Source of the DNA: Acidiferrobacteraceae bacterium
Lineage (GTDB): Bacteria > Pseudomonadota > Gammaproteobacteria > Arenicellales > UBA868
Direction: 5' to 3'
Assembly (NCBI GenBank): GCA_002713825.1
Contig: PAUU01000010.1
Location: 84,087-92,497, forward strand
DNA length: 8,411 nucleotides
Below the pieces are notes generated by a model. It saw only the letters and a program-made list of their open reading frames with translations. It was not told where the DNA came from and did not search any database. The translations under genes were made by a program, and so were the position numbers. Below are positions 1-8,370 of the stretch, one piece after another. The first letter of the stretch is position 1. Each line of letters opens with the position of its first letter.

Positions 1-142
1 CAACATCGGAGCGCAGTTCACTCTGAATATGGCGGTCAACCGCGGACATATCCTCCCCGATCAGCGTATTGATGGAGGAAAGCAGATCCTCCGGCGTTTG
101 GGCGCCTGCAGACGCCTGATTTAAAAAAGTAATGGTTCCCAT
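1..142 (-). CDS. ispB: Octaprenyl diphosphate synthase IspB, N-terminal part (cut by window edge)
   Basis: This is the first 47 codons of a gene that runs off the left edge. IspB is a trans-prenyltransferase that extends farnesyl diphosphate with isopentenyl diphosphate to make the ubiquinone/menaquinone side chain. The visible part contains an EDMSAVDRHI segment followed by LRSDV, which matches the start of the family just before the first catalytic helix. The aspartate-rich DDxxD motifs lie beyond the window. The ATG at 142-140 is the outermost possible start, because an in-frame TAG lies a few codons upstream and no other start codon lies between. It gives about 31 residues before the conserved DM pair, more than the roughly 13 of E. 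coli IspB, and it has no clear ribosome binding site, so a start further in is possible. The gene is divergent from rplU, the usual arrangement in Gammaproteobacteria, and this supports the call. Confidence 0.8.
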   Translation of the reverse strand, partial: MGTITFLNQASAGAQTPEDLLSSINTLIGEDMSAVDRHIQSELRSDV

Positions 143-185
143 CTTCGAATGATAACGCGCCTAAAGAAGCCTCCGGCACGTCGCG

Positions 186-214
186 TTGACCGAAAACGCG
201 CTTTCGCCTAAAAT
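186..214 (+). promoter_or_regulatory. Sigma70-type promoter of the rplU-rpmA operon
   Basis: The -35 box TTGACC (186-191) and the -10 box TAAAAT (209-214) are separated by exactly 17 bases, and each matches consensus at five of six positions. Transcription would start near 220-222 and give a leader of about 75 bases before rplU. The position in the divergent spacer and the match suggest the main promoter for these ribosomal protein genes. This is read from sequence only. Confidence 0.7.
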
Positions 215-218
215 TCGC

Positions 219-263
219 GGCCTTAAATAAGACATCAATGCCGAAGGCCTGTCTTGTAACAGG
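219..263 (+). promoter_or_regulatory. rplU leader with mutually exclusive hairpin options
   Basis: Three short inverted repeats overlap here. GGCCTT (219-224) pairs with AAGGCC (244-249). AAGACA (229-234) pairs with TGTCTT (250-255). CCTGT (248-252) pairs with ACAGG (259-263) around a 6-base loop. The first two interleave and the four-base link between them is too short for both to form together. The third shares bases with both, so only one stem can exist at a time. The first strand lies at or slightly before the predicted transcription start, so the 219-224 stem may not be fully transcribed. A regulatory role is inference, and the short repeats could be chance. Confidence 0.25.
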
Positions 264-296
264 TTGATTCGGGTAGAGAATCTCCGGAACAGACAA

Positions 297-608
297 ATGT
301 ACGCAGTAGTTCAAACGGGTGGCAAACAGTACCGACTGAGCGTGGGAGACAGCGTGAGGGTAGAGAAACTCGCAGGCGAGCCCGGCGAGGTCATTGATTT
401 TTCCCAGGTGCTGATGGTCGCCGATGGTGAGCAGGTTTCTGTTGGCAGTCCGACGCTTGACGGCGCCTGTGTCAAGGCAGAGATTGTTGCGCATGGGCGA
501 GACAAGAAGATTCGTGTTTTCAAAATGAAGCGGCGGAAGAAGTATCGCCGCACGCAGGGGCATCGTCAGTCATTTACGCACCTGCGGGTCACAGACATTA
601 CTCACTAA
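297..608 (+). CDS. rplU: 50S ribosomal protein L21
   Basis: L21 is a protein of the large ribosomal subunit that binds 23S rRNA. The product is 103 residues, the same length as E. coli L21. It opens with [19 protein letters not shown], the family signature including GGKQY, and carries the basic segment [16 protein letters not shown] at about residues 80-95, the rRNA-binding tail region typical of the family. An in-frame ATG at 264 would add 11 residues (MIRVENLRNRQ) unlike any L21 N-terminus I know, so the start at 297 is preferred. Only a weak GGA lies upstream as a ribosome binding site. It is the first gene of an rplU-rpmA pair driven by the promoter at 186-214, and the 29-base gap to rpmA fits a joint transcript. 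Confidence 0.96.
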   Translation: MYAVVQTGGKQYRLSVGDSVRVEKLAGEPGEVIDFSQVLMVADGEQVSVGSPTLDGACVKAEIVAHGRDKKIRVFKMKRRKKYRRTQGHRQSFTHLRVTDITH

Positions 609-637
609 AGGCGGCAACGCGCTGGAGGTTACTAGAA

Positions 638-898
638 ATGGCACATAAGAAAGCAGGCGGCAGTTCCCGGAACGGTCGCGACTCGGAGTCCAAGCGCCTT
701 GGCGTAAAACGCTATGCCGGCGAAGTGGTCCGTGCCGGAAATATTATTATCCGTCAGCGCGGTACGGCATTCCACCCCGGGGTGAATGTGGGCCTTGGAA
801 AAGATCACACACTCTTCGCTCTTACAGAGGGAAAGGTAAAGTTCGACATAAAAGGGCCGAAAAACAGGCGAACTGTGAGCGTCCTCACTGAGAGTTGA
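638..898 (+). CDS. rpmA: 50S ribosomal protein L27
   Basis: L27 is a large-subunit protein whose flexible N-terminus reaches into the peptidyl transferase centre. The product is 86 residues (E. coli has 85). The N-terminus [16 protein letters not shown] is the hallmark of the family, followed by [11 protein letters not shown] and the conserved IIRQRGT...[17 protein letters not shown] core. It has the direct MAHKK start of proteobacterial L27 and no cleavable leader of the kind known from Firmicutes. A clear ribosome binding site TGGAGG lies at 623-628, nine bases before the ATG. The gene lies 29 bases after rplU in the same operon and is followed by an intrinsic terminator at 921-949. Confidence 0.97.
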   Translation: MAHKKAGGSSRNGRDSESKRLGVKRYAGEVVRAGNIIIRQRGTAFHPGVNVGLGKDHTLFALTEGKVKFDIKGPKNRRTVSVLTES

Positions 899-920
899 AC
901 GTAGGTTCCACGGTTCGCAA

Positions 921-949
921 AAAGCCCCGCCAACTGAGCGGGGTTTTTT
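921..949 (+). terminator. Rho-independent terminator after rpmA
   Basis: The sequence AAAGCCCCGC (921-930), a seven-base loop CAACTGA and GCGGGGTTTTTT (938-949) form a stem of six GC pairs extended by one GU and three AU pairs, ending in a run of six T. This is a textbook intrinsic terminator for the rplU-rpmA transcript. It ends only 17 bases before the obgE start codon. Confidence 0.88.
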
Positions 950-966
950 ACGGAAGAAGGTCTTAA

Positions 967-3100
<2,134 letters not shown>

Positions 3101-3102
3101 GG

Positions 3103-3126
3103 AGGCGCGCCAGAAAGGCGCCGCCT
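3103..3126. terminator. GC-rich hairpin between the convergent proB and rpsT genes
   Basis: AGGCGCGCC (3103-3111) can pair with GGCGCCGCCT (3117-3126) around the loop AGAAA, giving about nine pairs with one bulged C. It sits in the 30-base gap between the stop codons of proB and rpsT and could help end transcription from both sides. No T run follows on either strand, so it is not a standard intrinsic terminator and the call is tentative. Confidence 0.35.
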
Positions 3127-3130
3127 GCTT

Positions 3131-3400
3131 CTAAGCCGCCGCTTGTGCCTTGAGCCTGGCGTTTAGACGACTTTTGAGCCTGGCTGCCTGATTGGCGTGT
3201 GCTAGACCCTTGCGCGCTGCCCGGTCGACGCTTGATGTAAGTTCGCGATAGGCAGTTTGGGCGCCTGCGGTATCGCCTTCCTCAAGACTGCGGTTAAATC
3301 GCTTTATCGCGGTGCGCATGTTTGAGCGCTGCGACATATTACGGGCCCGATGATGTACGGCTTGTCGGGCGCGCTTTCGTGCCTGAGCTGTGTTGGCCAA
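3131..3400 (-). CDS. rpsT: 30S ribosomal protein S20 (TTG start)
   Basis: S20 is a primary 16S rRNA-binding protein needed for 30S assembly. The product has 89 residues (E. coli has 87), is highly basic and helical, and begins ANTAQARKRARQA after the initiator, the family signature. The matching start codon is TTG at 3400-3398. An in-frame ATG at 3430 would add ten residues (MRVFFFRNNN) unlike any S20 N-terminus and would lie almost at the predicted -10 box, so it is rejected. A UUG start is also used by E. coli rpsT, where it takes part in autogenous translational control by S20. The same control here is inference. Only a weak CCGGAAC lies upstream as ribosome binding site. The gene is monocistronic, on the opposite strand to its neighbours, with its own promoter at 3458-3430. 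Confidence 0.95.
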   Translation of the reverse strand: MANTAQARKRARQAVHHRARNMSQRSNMRTAIKRFNRSLEEGDTAGAQTAYRELTSSVDRAARKGLAHANQAARLKSRLNARLKAQAAA

Positions 3401-3429
3401 GTTATTGTTCCGGAAAAAAAAGACGCGCA

Positions 3430-3458
3430 AGTATCGGGAATTACAGTACTTTTGTCAA
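3430..3458 (-). promoter_or_regulatory. Sigma70-type promoter of rpsT
   Basis: On the minus strand a perfect -35 box TTGACA (3458-3453) is followed after 17 bases by GATACT (3435-3430), which matches the -10 consensus at four of six positions. Transcription would start near 3424, giving a leader of about 24 bases that begins close to a run of eight U and ends at the UUG codon. No equally convincing promoter for murJ is seen on the plus strand of the same spacer (3401-3505). Confidence 0.7.
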
Positions 3459-3505
3459 CGGTGAAATTTTGATAGCGATCGAAACATTGGGGTCCGCGCC
3501 TGAAT

Positions 3506-5053
3506 ATGATTAAAAACGTCGGTGCAGTAGGCGGAATGACGCTGATATCGCGCGTGACGGGCCTGGTCCGGGACATTGCATTCGCGCAATTTCTCGGAAG
3601 TGGCGCCCTCGCCGATGCCTTTTTTGTGGCGTTTCGCATCCCAAACTTCTTTCGGCGGATTTTTGGGGAGGGCGCACTGTCGGTCGCTTTTATCCCGGTT
3701 TATTCGGAATATGAGGCCCGTTATCCGGCGGCCGAGGCCCGGGCCTTTCTGAATCTGATGGCGGGACGGCTTGGTTTGGTTCTCGTCTCGGTGACCGCGT
3801 TGGGAATAGTCGCGTCGCCTGTACTGGTGGGACTCATGGCGCCGGGATTCCTGGATGACCCGGTTCGGTATGACTCAACTGTCTCCACGCTTCGCTGGAC
3901 GTTTCCCTATCTCTTTTTTATTTCGTTAGTTGCCATGGCAGCGGGAATTCTAAATACCCATGACCGGTTTGGAGCCGCGGCGGCCACTCCGATTCTGCTG
4001 AACCTTAGTCTGATCACGACCGTATGGTTTTTTGTCCCGGATTCACAGAATGGCGCGGTGACGTTAGGCATTGGCGTTCTAGTTGCGGGGCTTGTGCAAC
4101 TCGGGTTTCAGTTTCCGTTTTTAAAAAGGCTAAAAAGAATACCGTTACCACAGGTGCGGGCGCGATCCCGAGAGGATAAGGCGGGCGCCGCAGGGGTGGG
4201 GCAGGTGTTGAAACTGATGATCCCCGCTATCTTTGGAGTTTCGATAGCCCAGATAAACTTACTGATAAACACGATTCTCGCTTCATTTCTTGTTACCGGC
4301 AGTGTGTCGTGGCTTTATTACTCCGATCGCCTAATGGAGTTCCCTTTAGGTGTTTTTGGGGTCGCGCTGGCCACTGTGATTTTGCCTACGCTCTCGCGTC
4401 AGGTTGTCCAGAATAGCGAAGAGAGTTATCGAGAAACGCTAGACTGGGCCCTGCGTCTTGTATTTCTGATCTGCTTGCCCGCGGCTGCGGCGCTTGCCAT
4501 TCTGGCATTTCCATTGATGATGGCGTTGTTTCAGTACGGTGCTTTCTCAAGCGAGGACGCCGTGATGGCTTCACGGGCGTTAGCGGCTTTCTCTATAGGT
4601 TTGATCGGTTTCGTGACAGTAAAAGTACTTGCCCCCGGTTTTTATGCCCGCAAAGATACCCGCACACCAGTCCTCATCGGCGCGATAGCCATGGCGATCA
4701 ATGCACTGGTGGCCGTCCTGCTAGTTTGGGATCTGGCGCACGTGGGGTTGGCGCTCGCGACCAGTGCGGCAGGTTTGGTGAATGCTTTTTTGCTATATCA
4801 CCGGCTGAACAAGTTAGGACACTTTAGCGCTAGAGCGGGTTGGGGCTTGTTTTTAGTACGGGTGGTCTTGGCTACTGTCGCCATGTCGGCGCTTCTCTAC
4901 TTTACTCAGGGTCTGCAAAGTGAATGGCTAGCCGCGAGTCTTCTGGAACGTGTAGGCCGCCTTTCGGTTCTAATCGTTTCTGGCGCCTTAGCCTATTTTG
5001 TTGTGTTGTATGCGACAGGGCTACGTGTTCATCAGCTTTTGGTACGACCCTAG
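3506..5053 (+). CDS. murJ: Lipid II flippase MurJ (MviN)
   Basis: MurJ moves the peptidoglycan precursor lipid II across the inner membrane. The product has 515 residues (E. coli has 511), and hydrophobic segments cover almost its whole length, consistent with the 14-helix MOP-superfamily fold. The N-terminal motif SRVTGLVRD places R16 and R22, ADAFF gives D37, and FFRRIFGEGA gives R50/R51. These correspond to the functionally important R18, R24, D39 and R52 of E. coli. YYSDRLMEFPLG (271-282) carries the counterpart of R270, and LAPGFYARKDTRTPV (375-389) is a further family signature. No clear ribosome binding site precedes the ATG. It heads the plus-strand run that continues to ispH. Its stop codon TAG shares its G with the GTG start of the next gene, which suggests translational coupling. 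Confidence 0.96.
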   Translation: MIKNVGAVGGMTLISRVTGLVRDIAFAQFLGSGALADAFFVAFRIPNFFRRIFGEGALSVAFIPVYSEYEARYPAAEARAFLNLMAGRLGLVLVSVTALGIVASPVLVGLMAPGFLDDPVRYDSTVSTLRWTFPYLFFISLVAMAAGILNTHDRFGAAAATPILLNLSLITTVWFFVPDSQNGAVTLGIGVLVAGLVQLGFQFPFLKRLKRIPLPQVRARSREDKAGAAGVGQVLKLMIPAIFGVSIAQINLLINTILASFLVTGSVSWLYYSDRLMEFPLGVFGVALATVILPTLSRQVVQNSEESYRETLDWALRLVFLICLPAAAALAILAFPLMMALFQYGAFSSEDAVMASRALAAFSIGLIGFVTVKVLAPGFYARKDTRTPVLIGAIAMAINALVAVLLVWDLAHVGLALATSAAGLVNAFLLYHRLNKLGHFSARAGWGLFLVRVVLATVAMSALLYFTQGLQSEWLAASLLERVGRLSVLIVSGALAYFVVLYATGLRVHQLLVRP

Positions 5054-5481
5054 TGGAAGTAAATCCTTTTTCGGCAGAGGTCATTGCGTCGATCAGCCAT
5101 CCGGGCGAATCTAAACACTTCTCTTTATCTGAAGCTAAACAGGTCTTGCCGGTGCTTCAGAAACTCACTCGCTCAGCGGCTCAAGACCTTGCCCCATTGC
5201 AGGATCAGATGAGCTGTCTGCTTGATTGTGATCCAAGGCAAGAGTCCTTACGGGAGCAATTCGAGCAGATCGTTCGGAAGTGGATCTCACAGGTTCAACG
5301 CTTGGGTTTGCGGGTATCAGGGTTATGGGAAGTCGGATTCGACACGGGCGATGGATACCTTTGCTGGCGTCATCCTGAACTGCGTCTGGCATACTTTCAA
5401 CATTATGAAGAAATCTTTTCTCTACGCCGTCCGCTGGGGCAGGTCATTGAGGAGGACCAACCCGAGTGGGCATACCAATAG
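5053..5481 (+). CDS. DUF2203-like protein of unknown function
   Basis: No function is known. From the GTG at 5053 the product has 142 residues and no signal peptide or membrane segment, so it is probably cytoplasmic. Near residues 22-40 it reads HFSLSEAKQVLPVLQKLTR, and near 103-128 it carries YLCWRHPELRLAYFQHYEEIF and then SLRRPL. This pairing of an N-terminal F-x-L-x-E-A-x-x-x-L-P segment with a C-terminal LCWR...E/R...Y...F..R.PL block is what I remember of the DUF2203 family. The middle part (about 40-90) looks helical and may form a coiled coil. The reading frame is open back to an ATG at 4924, but that would overlap murJ by 130 bases with an unconvincing N-terminus. The GTG overlapping the murJ stop (TAGTG) is preferred. 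ribF begins 15 bases downstream, so it is embedded in the operon. Family assignment is from memory of the motif. Confidence 0.7.
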   Translation: MEVNPFSAEVIASISHPGESKHFSLSEAKQVLPVLQKLTRSAAQDLAPLQDQMSCLLDCDPRQESLREQFEQIVRKWISQVQRLGLRVSGLWEVGFDTGDGYLCWRHPELRLAYFQHYEEIFSLRRPLGQVIEEDQPEWAYQ

Positions 5482-5496
5482 GGCCCCTGAAAACTG

Positions 5497-6426
5497 ATGA
5501 TACTGATTCGCGACCCCTACAACGTCCAAGCGCAGCACCGACCCTCGGTGGTCTCTATCGGGAACTTCGATGGAGTGCATTTGGGGCATGTCCGCCTACT
5601 GGCTTTGTTGAAAGAAAAGGCGCGAGCCTTAGGCGCAAAGGCAACGGCGATGACCTTTGAGCCGCATCCGCACGAGTTTTTTAGTCCGCAGAATGCGCCC
5701 CCCAGATTGTTGCGGTGGCGGGACAAGCTCGAAAAGCTTTCGGAAGCCGGTGTTGATCAAGTGTTCTCGCTGCGATTCAACGAGAGCCTCTCCCAGACTT
5801 CTGCGGAGGATTTCGTCAGGAAATATCTTGTTGAGGGTATTGGGGTTCGGCACGTGGTGATCGGAGATGATTTTCGATTCGGCCGAAAGCGCACCGGTGA
5901 TGTGCACTTGTTACGTAAACTCGGGGAGCAATGGGATTTCAGTATCAGCATTGTTGAAACGTACTTGATTGGAGACGAGCGGGTCAGCAGCACGCGAATT
6001 CGGGAGGTGCTCAAGCAGGATGACTTCGACACGGCTGGGTCGCTCTTAGGTTATCCGTACGCAATCCACGGAAAGATCACGCATGGAGACAAGCGAGGCC
6101 GCACGATCGGGTTCCCAACAGCCAACATTATCCTGCCCCATGACAATATCCCCGTTTGGGGTGTCTACGCTGTTTTGATGCACTTCCCGGGATCCGATCC
6201 GCAACCAGGGGTGGCGAACGTCGGAGTTCGGCCAACCGTAGGGGGAGATCGGGTCCTCCTTGAAACCCATCTTTTCGATTTTTCAGAAGACATCTATGGC
6301 GAACGGGTTCGCGTTGAATTCAAGACAAAGATTCGACCCGAGCAGCGCTTTGACTCCTTTGACGCATTGAAAGCACAGATCGCCATGGACGCGGCGGCAG
6401 CCCGCGCATGGTTCGAGCGGTCCTAG
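5497..6426 (+). CDS. ribF: Bifunctional riboflavin kinase / FAD synthetase
   Basis: RibF converts riboflavin to FMN and then to FAD. The product has 309 residues (E. coli has 313) and both domains are present. The N-terminal FMN adenylyltransferase domain (about 15-185) has IGNFDGVHLGH (21-31) with the nucleotidyltransferase HxGH-type motif, FEPHP (54-58) and VSSTRIR (163-169). The C-terminal flavokinase domain (about 187-306) has GRTIGFPTAN (201-210), NVGVRPTV (241-248) and LETHLFDF (255-262), in which E256 sits at the usual catalytic glutamate. No strong ribosome binding site is seen before the ATG. The gene lies 15 bases after the DUF2203-like gene. In most Gammaproteobacteria ileS follows directly; here lspA does. 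Confidence 0.96.
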   Translation: MILIRDPYNVQAQHRPSVVSIGNFDGVHLGHVRLLALLKEKARALGAKATAMTFEPHPHEFFSPQNAPPRLLRWRDKLEKLSEAGVDQVFSLRFNESLSQTSAEDFVRKYLVEGIGVRHVVIGDDFRFGRKRTGDVHLLRKLGEQWDFSISIVETYLIGDERVSSTRIREVLKQDDFDTAGSLLGYPYAIHGKITHGDKRGRTIGFPTANIILPHDNIPVWGVYAVLMHFPGSDPQPGVANVGVRPTVGGDRVLLETHLFDFSEDIYGERVRVEFKTKIRPEQRFDSFDALKAQIAMDAAAARAWFERS

Positions 6427-6451
6427 CAACATCGAATTGGTGGAAAAGGGG

Positions 6452-6970
6452 ATGGAGGCAAAAACTGGCCGGCAGCGTAGTATTTTTGCGCTATTAGCGT
6501 TCGTTTTCCTAGTTGGGGACTGGCTCAGTAAGAGGCTGTTTCAGGGATGGTTGGAGACAGTAGGGCCTGTCGATGTTATCCCCGGTTTTCGACTTATTCT
6601 GGTCCACAACCATGGCGCGGCCTTTGGCTTTTTGGCTTCCGCCGGCGGTTGGCAAAGAGGGTTTTTTATTCTTGTCGCGGCCACGGTGATAATTTATCTG
6701 GCGTGGCGTTTGTGGATGGCAAGGCCTGAAGAGAAGGTCACGAACATCGGCTTTGCCATGATTTTGGGTGGGGCAACAGGTAATTTGATCGATCGAGTGA
6801 ACCAGGGCTACGTAGTTGACTTTGTCGATATTTATGTGCGGAACTGGCATTGGCCCGCTTTTAATGTGGCTGATGCCGCGATCTCGATAGGGGCGGTCGT
6901 GGTGATCTTCGACAGCCTTGGACTTTTTCGGACCCGCCCCAGCAAACAATCTCATAATGGCGCTCGATAG
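6452..6970 (+). CDS. lspA: Lipoprotein signal peptidase (signal peptidase II)
   Basis: LspA cleaves the signal peptide of diacylglyceryl-modified prolipoproteins in the inner membrane and is the target of globomycin. From the ATG at 6452 the product has 172 residues (E. coli has 164) with four predicted membrane segments. The two catalytic aspartates are D114 in GNLIDRV and D141 in FNVADAAI. The conserved NHGAAFGFL segment (53-61) is also present. Upstream in-frame starts exist at TTG 6437 and GTG 6440 and would add four or five residues. The ATG is preferred because GGTGGA (6439-6444) lies seven bases before it as a ribosome binding site. Only 25 bases separate it from the ribF stop. Its TAG stop is immediately followed by the fkpB ATG. 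Confidence 0.95.
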   Translation: MEAKTGRQRSIFALLAFVFLVGDWLSKRLFQGWLETVGPVDVIPGFRLILVHNHGAAFGFLASAGGWQRGFFILVAATVIIYLAWRLWMARPEEKVTNIGFAMILGGATGNLIDRVNQGYVVDFVDIYVRNWHWPAFNVADAAISIGAVVVIFDSLGLFRTRPSKQSHNGAR

Positions 6971-7438
6971 ATGAGATCAGTGCAAGCAAATGATAGGGTC
7001 CTGATCCGTTACCGTGTACTGGATGTGGCCGGGACGGTCCTGGAAGATTCCAGACAAACGTCGATTGAGATTAGGATCGGGGAGGGCAGTTTGCCTGATA
7101 TCGTTGAGAGCGCTCTGTTGGGCCACAAGATGGAAGAACATGTCAGCGTAGTAATCGGGGTGGCCGACGAGGCTTTTGGGGCCTACGATCAAACGAACAT
7201 TCAGTGCTTGCCGAGCAGCCAGTTCGAAGGCTTTGGAGCGGTGGAATCGGGAATGCTTTTGGAGTTCACTCTTCCGGATGGCGAAGGTGTGGCGGGGTGT
7301 GTTACCAAAGTTGCTGAGGACGAGATCACTGTTGACTTCAACCACCCCTTGGTTGGTCGCGATTGTGTCTATGAGATAGATTTAGTCAGATTCGCAGACC
7401 CAGCAGTAGACAAAATAACTAAGGATTCGGAAACCTGA
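6971..7438 (+). CDS. fkpB: FKBP-type peptidyl-prolyl cis-trans isomerase, SlpA/FkpB type
   Basis: FkpB belongs to the SlyD-like FKBP isomerases, which catalyse prolyl cis-trans isomerisation and act as mild chaperones in the cytoplasm. The product has 155 residues (E. coli FkpB has 149). The split FKBP fold is visible: an N-terminal strand region (about 8-37), [15 protein letters not shown] (37-51), EAFGAYD (67-73) leading into the inserted chaperone flap (about 73-117), then the return strand with VDFNHPLVG (121-129) and YEIDLV (134-139). It lacks the histidine-rich metal-binding tail of SlyD, in favour of the SlpA/FkpB subtype. It begins directly after the lspA stop and its own TGA overlaps the ispH ATG (TGATG), so the three genes are probably translated together. 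The lspA-fkpB-ispH order is widely conserved. Confidence 0.92.
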   Translation: MRSVQANDRVLIRYRVLDVAGTVLEDSRQTSIEIRIGEGSLPDIVESALLGHKMEEHVSVVIGVADEAFGAYDQTNIQCLPSSQFEGFGAVESGMLLEFTLPDGEGVAGCVTKVAEDEITVDFNHPLVGRDCVYEIDLVRFADPAVDKITKDSET

Positions 7439-8370
7439 TGGGCAGATTCACGATTGAGCTTGCGAATCCCCGAGGTTTTTGTGCGGGAGTCGATCGCGCG
7501 ATCGAAATTGTGGAACGCGCACTTGAGCTTTATGGTGCACCGATTTATGTCCGACATGAGGTTGTTCATAATCGTTATGTGGTCGAAAACCTCAAAAAAA
7601 AAGGTGCTGTGTTCGTCGATGAGCTTGAGGAAATTCCGGATGGCAGCACGGTTATATTCAGTGCGCATGGCGTAGCCAGGGTTGTCCAGAATGCGGCCGC
7701 AAGTCGCGAGCTGCGCGTACTGGATGCGACCTGTCCACTCGTCACCAAAGTTCACACCGAGGTAAGTCGCTACGGGCGCGAGGGCAAGACGGTCATTCTG
7801 GTTGGGCATGCAGGACATCCGGAGGTCGAGGGAACCATGGGCCAGGCCGCCGGAGTGGTCTACCTGGTGGAGTCCGTCGAAGACATCGAGAATCTCAGCA
7901 TTCCCTTAGGGACCCCCATGGCTTACGTTACCCAGACCACGTTATCGGTCGATGATACTGCCAGGATTCTCAAAAGATTACGCGAGCGGTTTCCCGAAAT
8001 CGAAGGCCCCCGCCGTGATGATATCTGTTATGCCACGCAGAATCGTCAGGATGCGGTTCGGGCGATTGCCGGTCGTTGTGATGTCGTTTTCGTGGTCGGC
8101 TCAGCGACCAGTTCTAACTCAAACCGGTTGCGCGAGCTGGCGGCACAAACAGGCGCCCGCGCGTTTTTGATTGATGGCGCAGAGGATATTGATGAGAACG
8201 TGCTTGAAGGTATTAATCGCGTCGGCCTAACGGCAGGCGCGTCTGCCCCCGAGATTCTGGTTGATGCGGTGGTGAAACAGCTTCAAGCGTTTGGGGGTTT
8301 GCTTATAGCCGCGTCCTCTCCCCTGGACGAGGGGGTTTCCTTCTCCCTGCCGATGGAGCTTCGAACCTGA
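7438..8370 (+). CDS. ispH: 4-hydroxy-3-methylbut-2-enyl diphosphate reductase (IspH/LytB)
   Basis: IspH carries out the last step of the MEP pathway, reducing HMBPP to isopentenyl and dimethylallyl diphosphate, and uses a [4Fe-4S] cluster. The product has 310 residues (E. coli has 316). The three cluster cysteines are C15 ([12 protein letters not shown]), C99 ([11 protein letters not shown]) and C197 ([11 protein letters not shown]). Substrate-binding and catalytic positions are present: H44 in VVHNRYVV, H77 in SAHGV, H127 and E129 in [11 protein letters not shown], the QTTLSVDD segment (166-173), and SSNSNRL (225-231). The C-terminus FSLPMELR is typical. The ATG overlaps the fkpB stop, and AAGGA at 7421-7425 may serve as ribosome binding site at a rather long distance. 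Codons 53-55 are a run of nine A. The gene is the last complete one in the window. Confidence 0.97.
   Translation: MGRFTIELANPRGFCAGVDRAIEIVERALELYGAPIYVRHEVVHNRYVVENLKKKGAVFVDELEEIPDGSTVIFSAHGVARVVQNAAASRELRVLDATCPLVTKVHTEVSRYGREGKTVILVGHAGHPEVEGTMGQAAGVVYLVESVEDIENLSIPLGTPMAYVTQTTLSVDDTARILKRLRERFPEIEGPRRDDICYATQNRQDAVRAIAGRCDVVFVVGSATSSNSNRLRELAAQTGARAFLIDGAEDIDENVLEGINRVGLTAGASAPEILVDAVVKQLQAFGGLLIAASSPLDEGVSFSLPMELRT

Noticed and set aside
264..296. Upstream ATG giving L21 eleven extra residues.
   Set aside because: The L21 family begins with MYAV, which falls exactly on the ATG at 297 and gives the standard length of 103 residues.
36..563. Long minus-strand open frame across ispB, the spacer and rplU (175 residues).
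   Set aside because: It is in a different frame from ispB, antisense to the certain gene rplU, and its product shows no recognisable motif.
3405..3434. Possible murJ promoter TTGTTC with AAGTAT 18 bases on.
   Set aside because: The -10 box matches consensus at only three of six positions and other candidates in the spacer are equally weak, so none is called.
4924..5052. N-terminal extension of the DUF2203-like gene from an ATG at 4924.
   Set aside because: It would overlap murJ by 130 bases, and the added 43 residues are rich in Cys, Arg and Ser and look like an out-of-frame reading of murJ. The GTG at the murJ stop explains the gene better.
7490..7505. Perfect 16-base palindrome TCGATCGCGCGATCGA inside ispH.
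   Set aside because: It encodes the strongly conserved VDRAIE segment of IspH, which explains most of its bases. It occurs once, and nothing suggests an operator or a repeat family.
8320..8335. CCCC-loop-GGGGG hairpin followed by GTTTCC near the end of ispH, resembling a terminator.
   Set aside because: The stem is only four or five pairs, lies inside the coding region about 35 bases before the stop, and lacks a T run.
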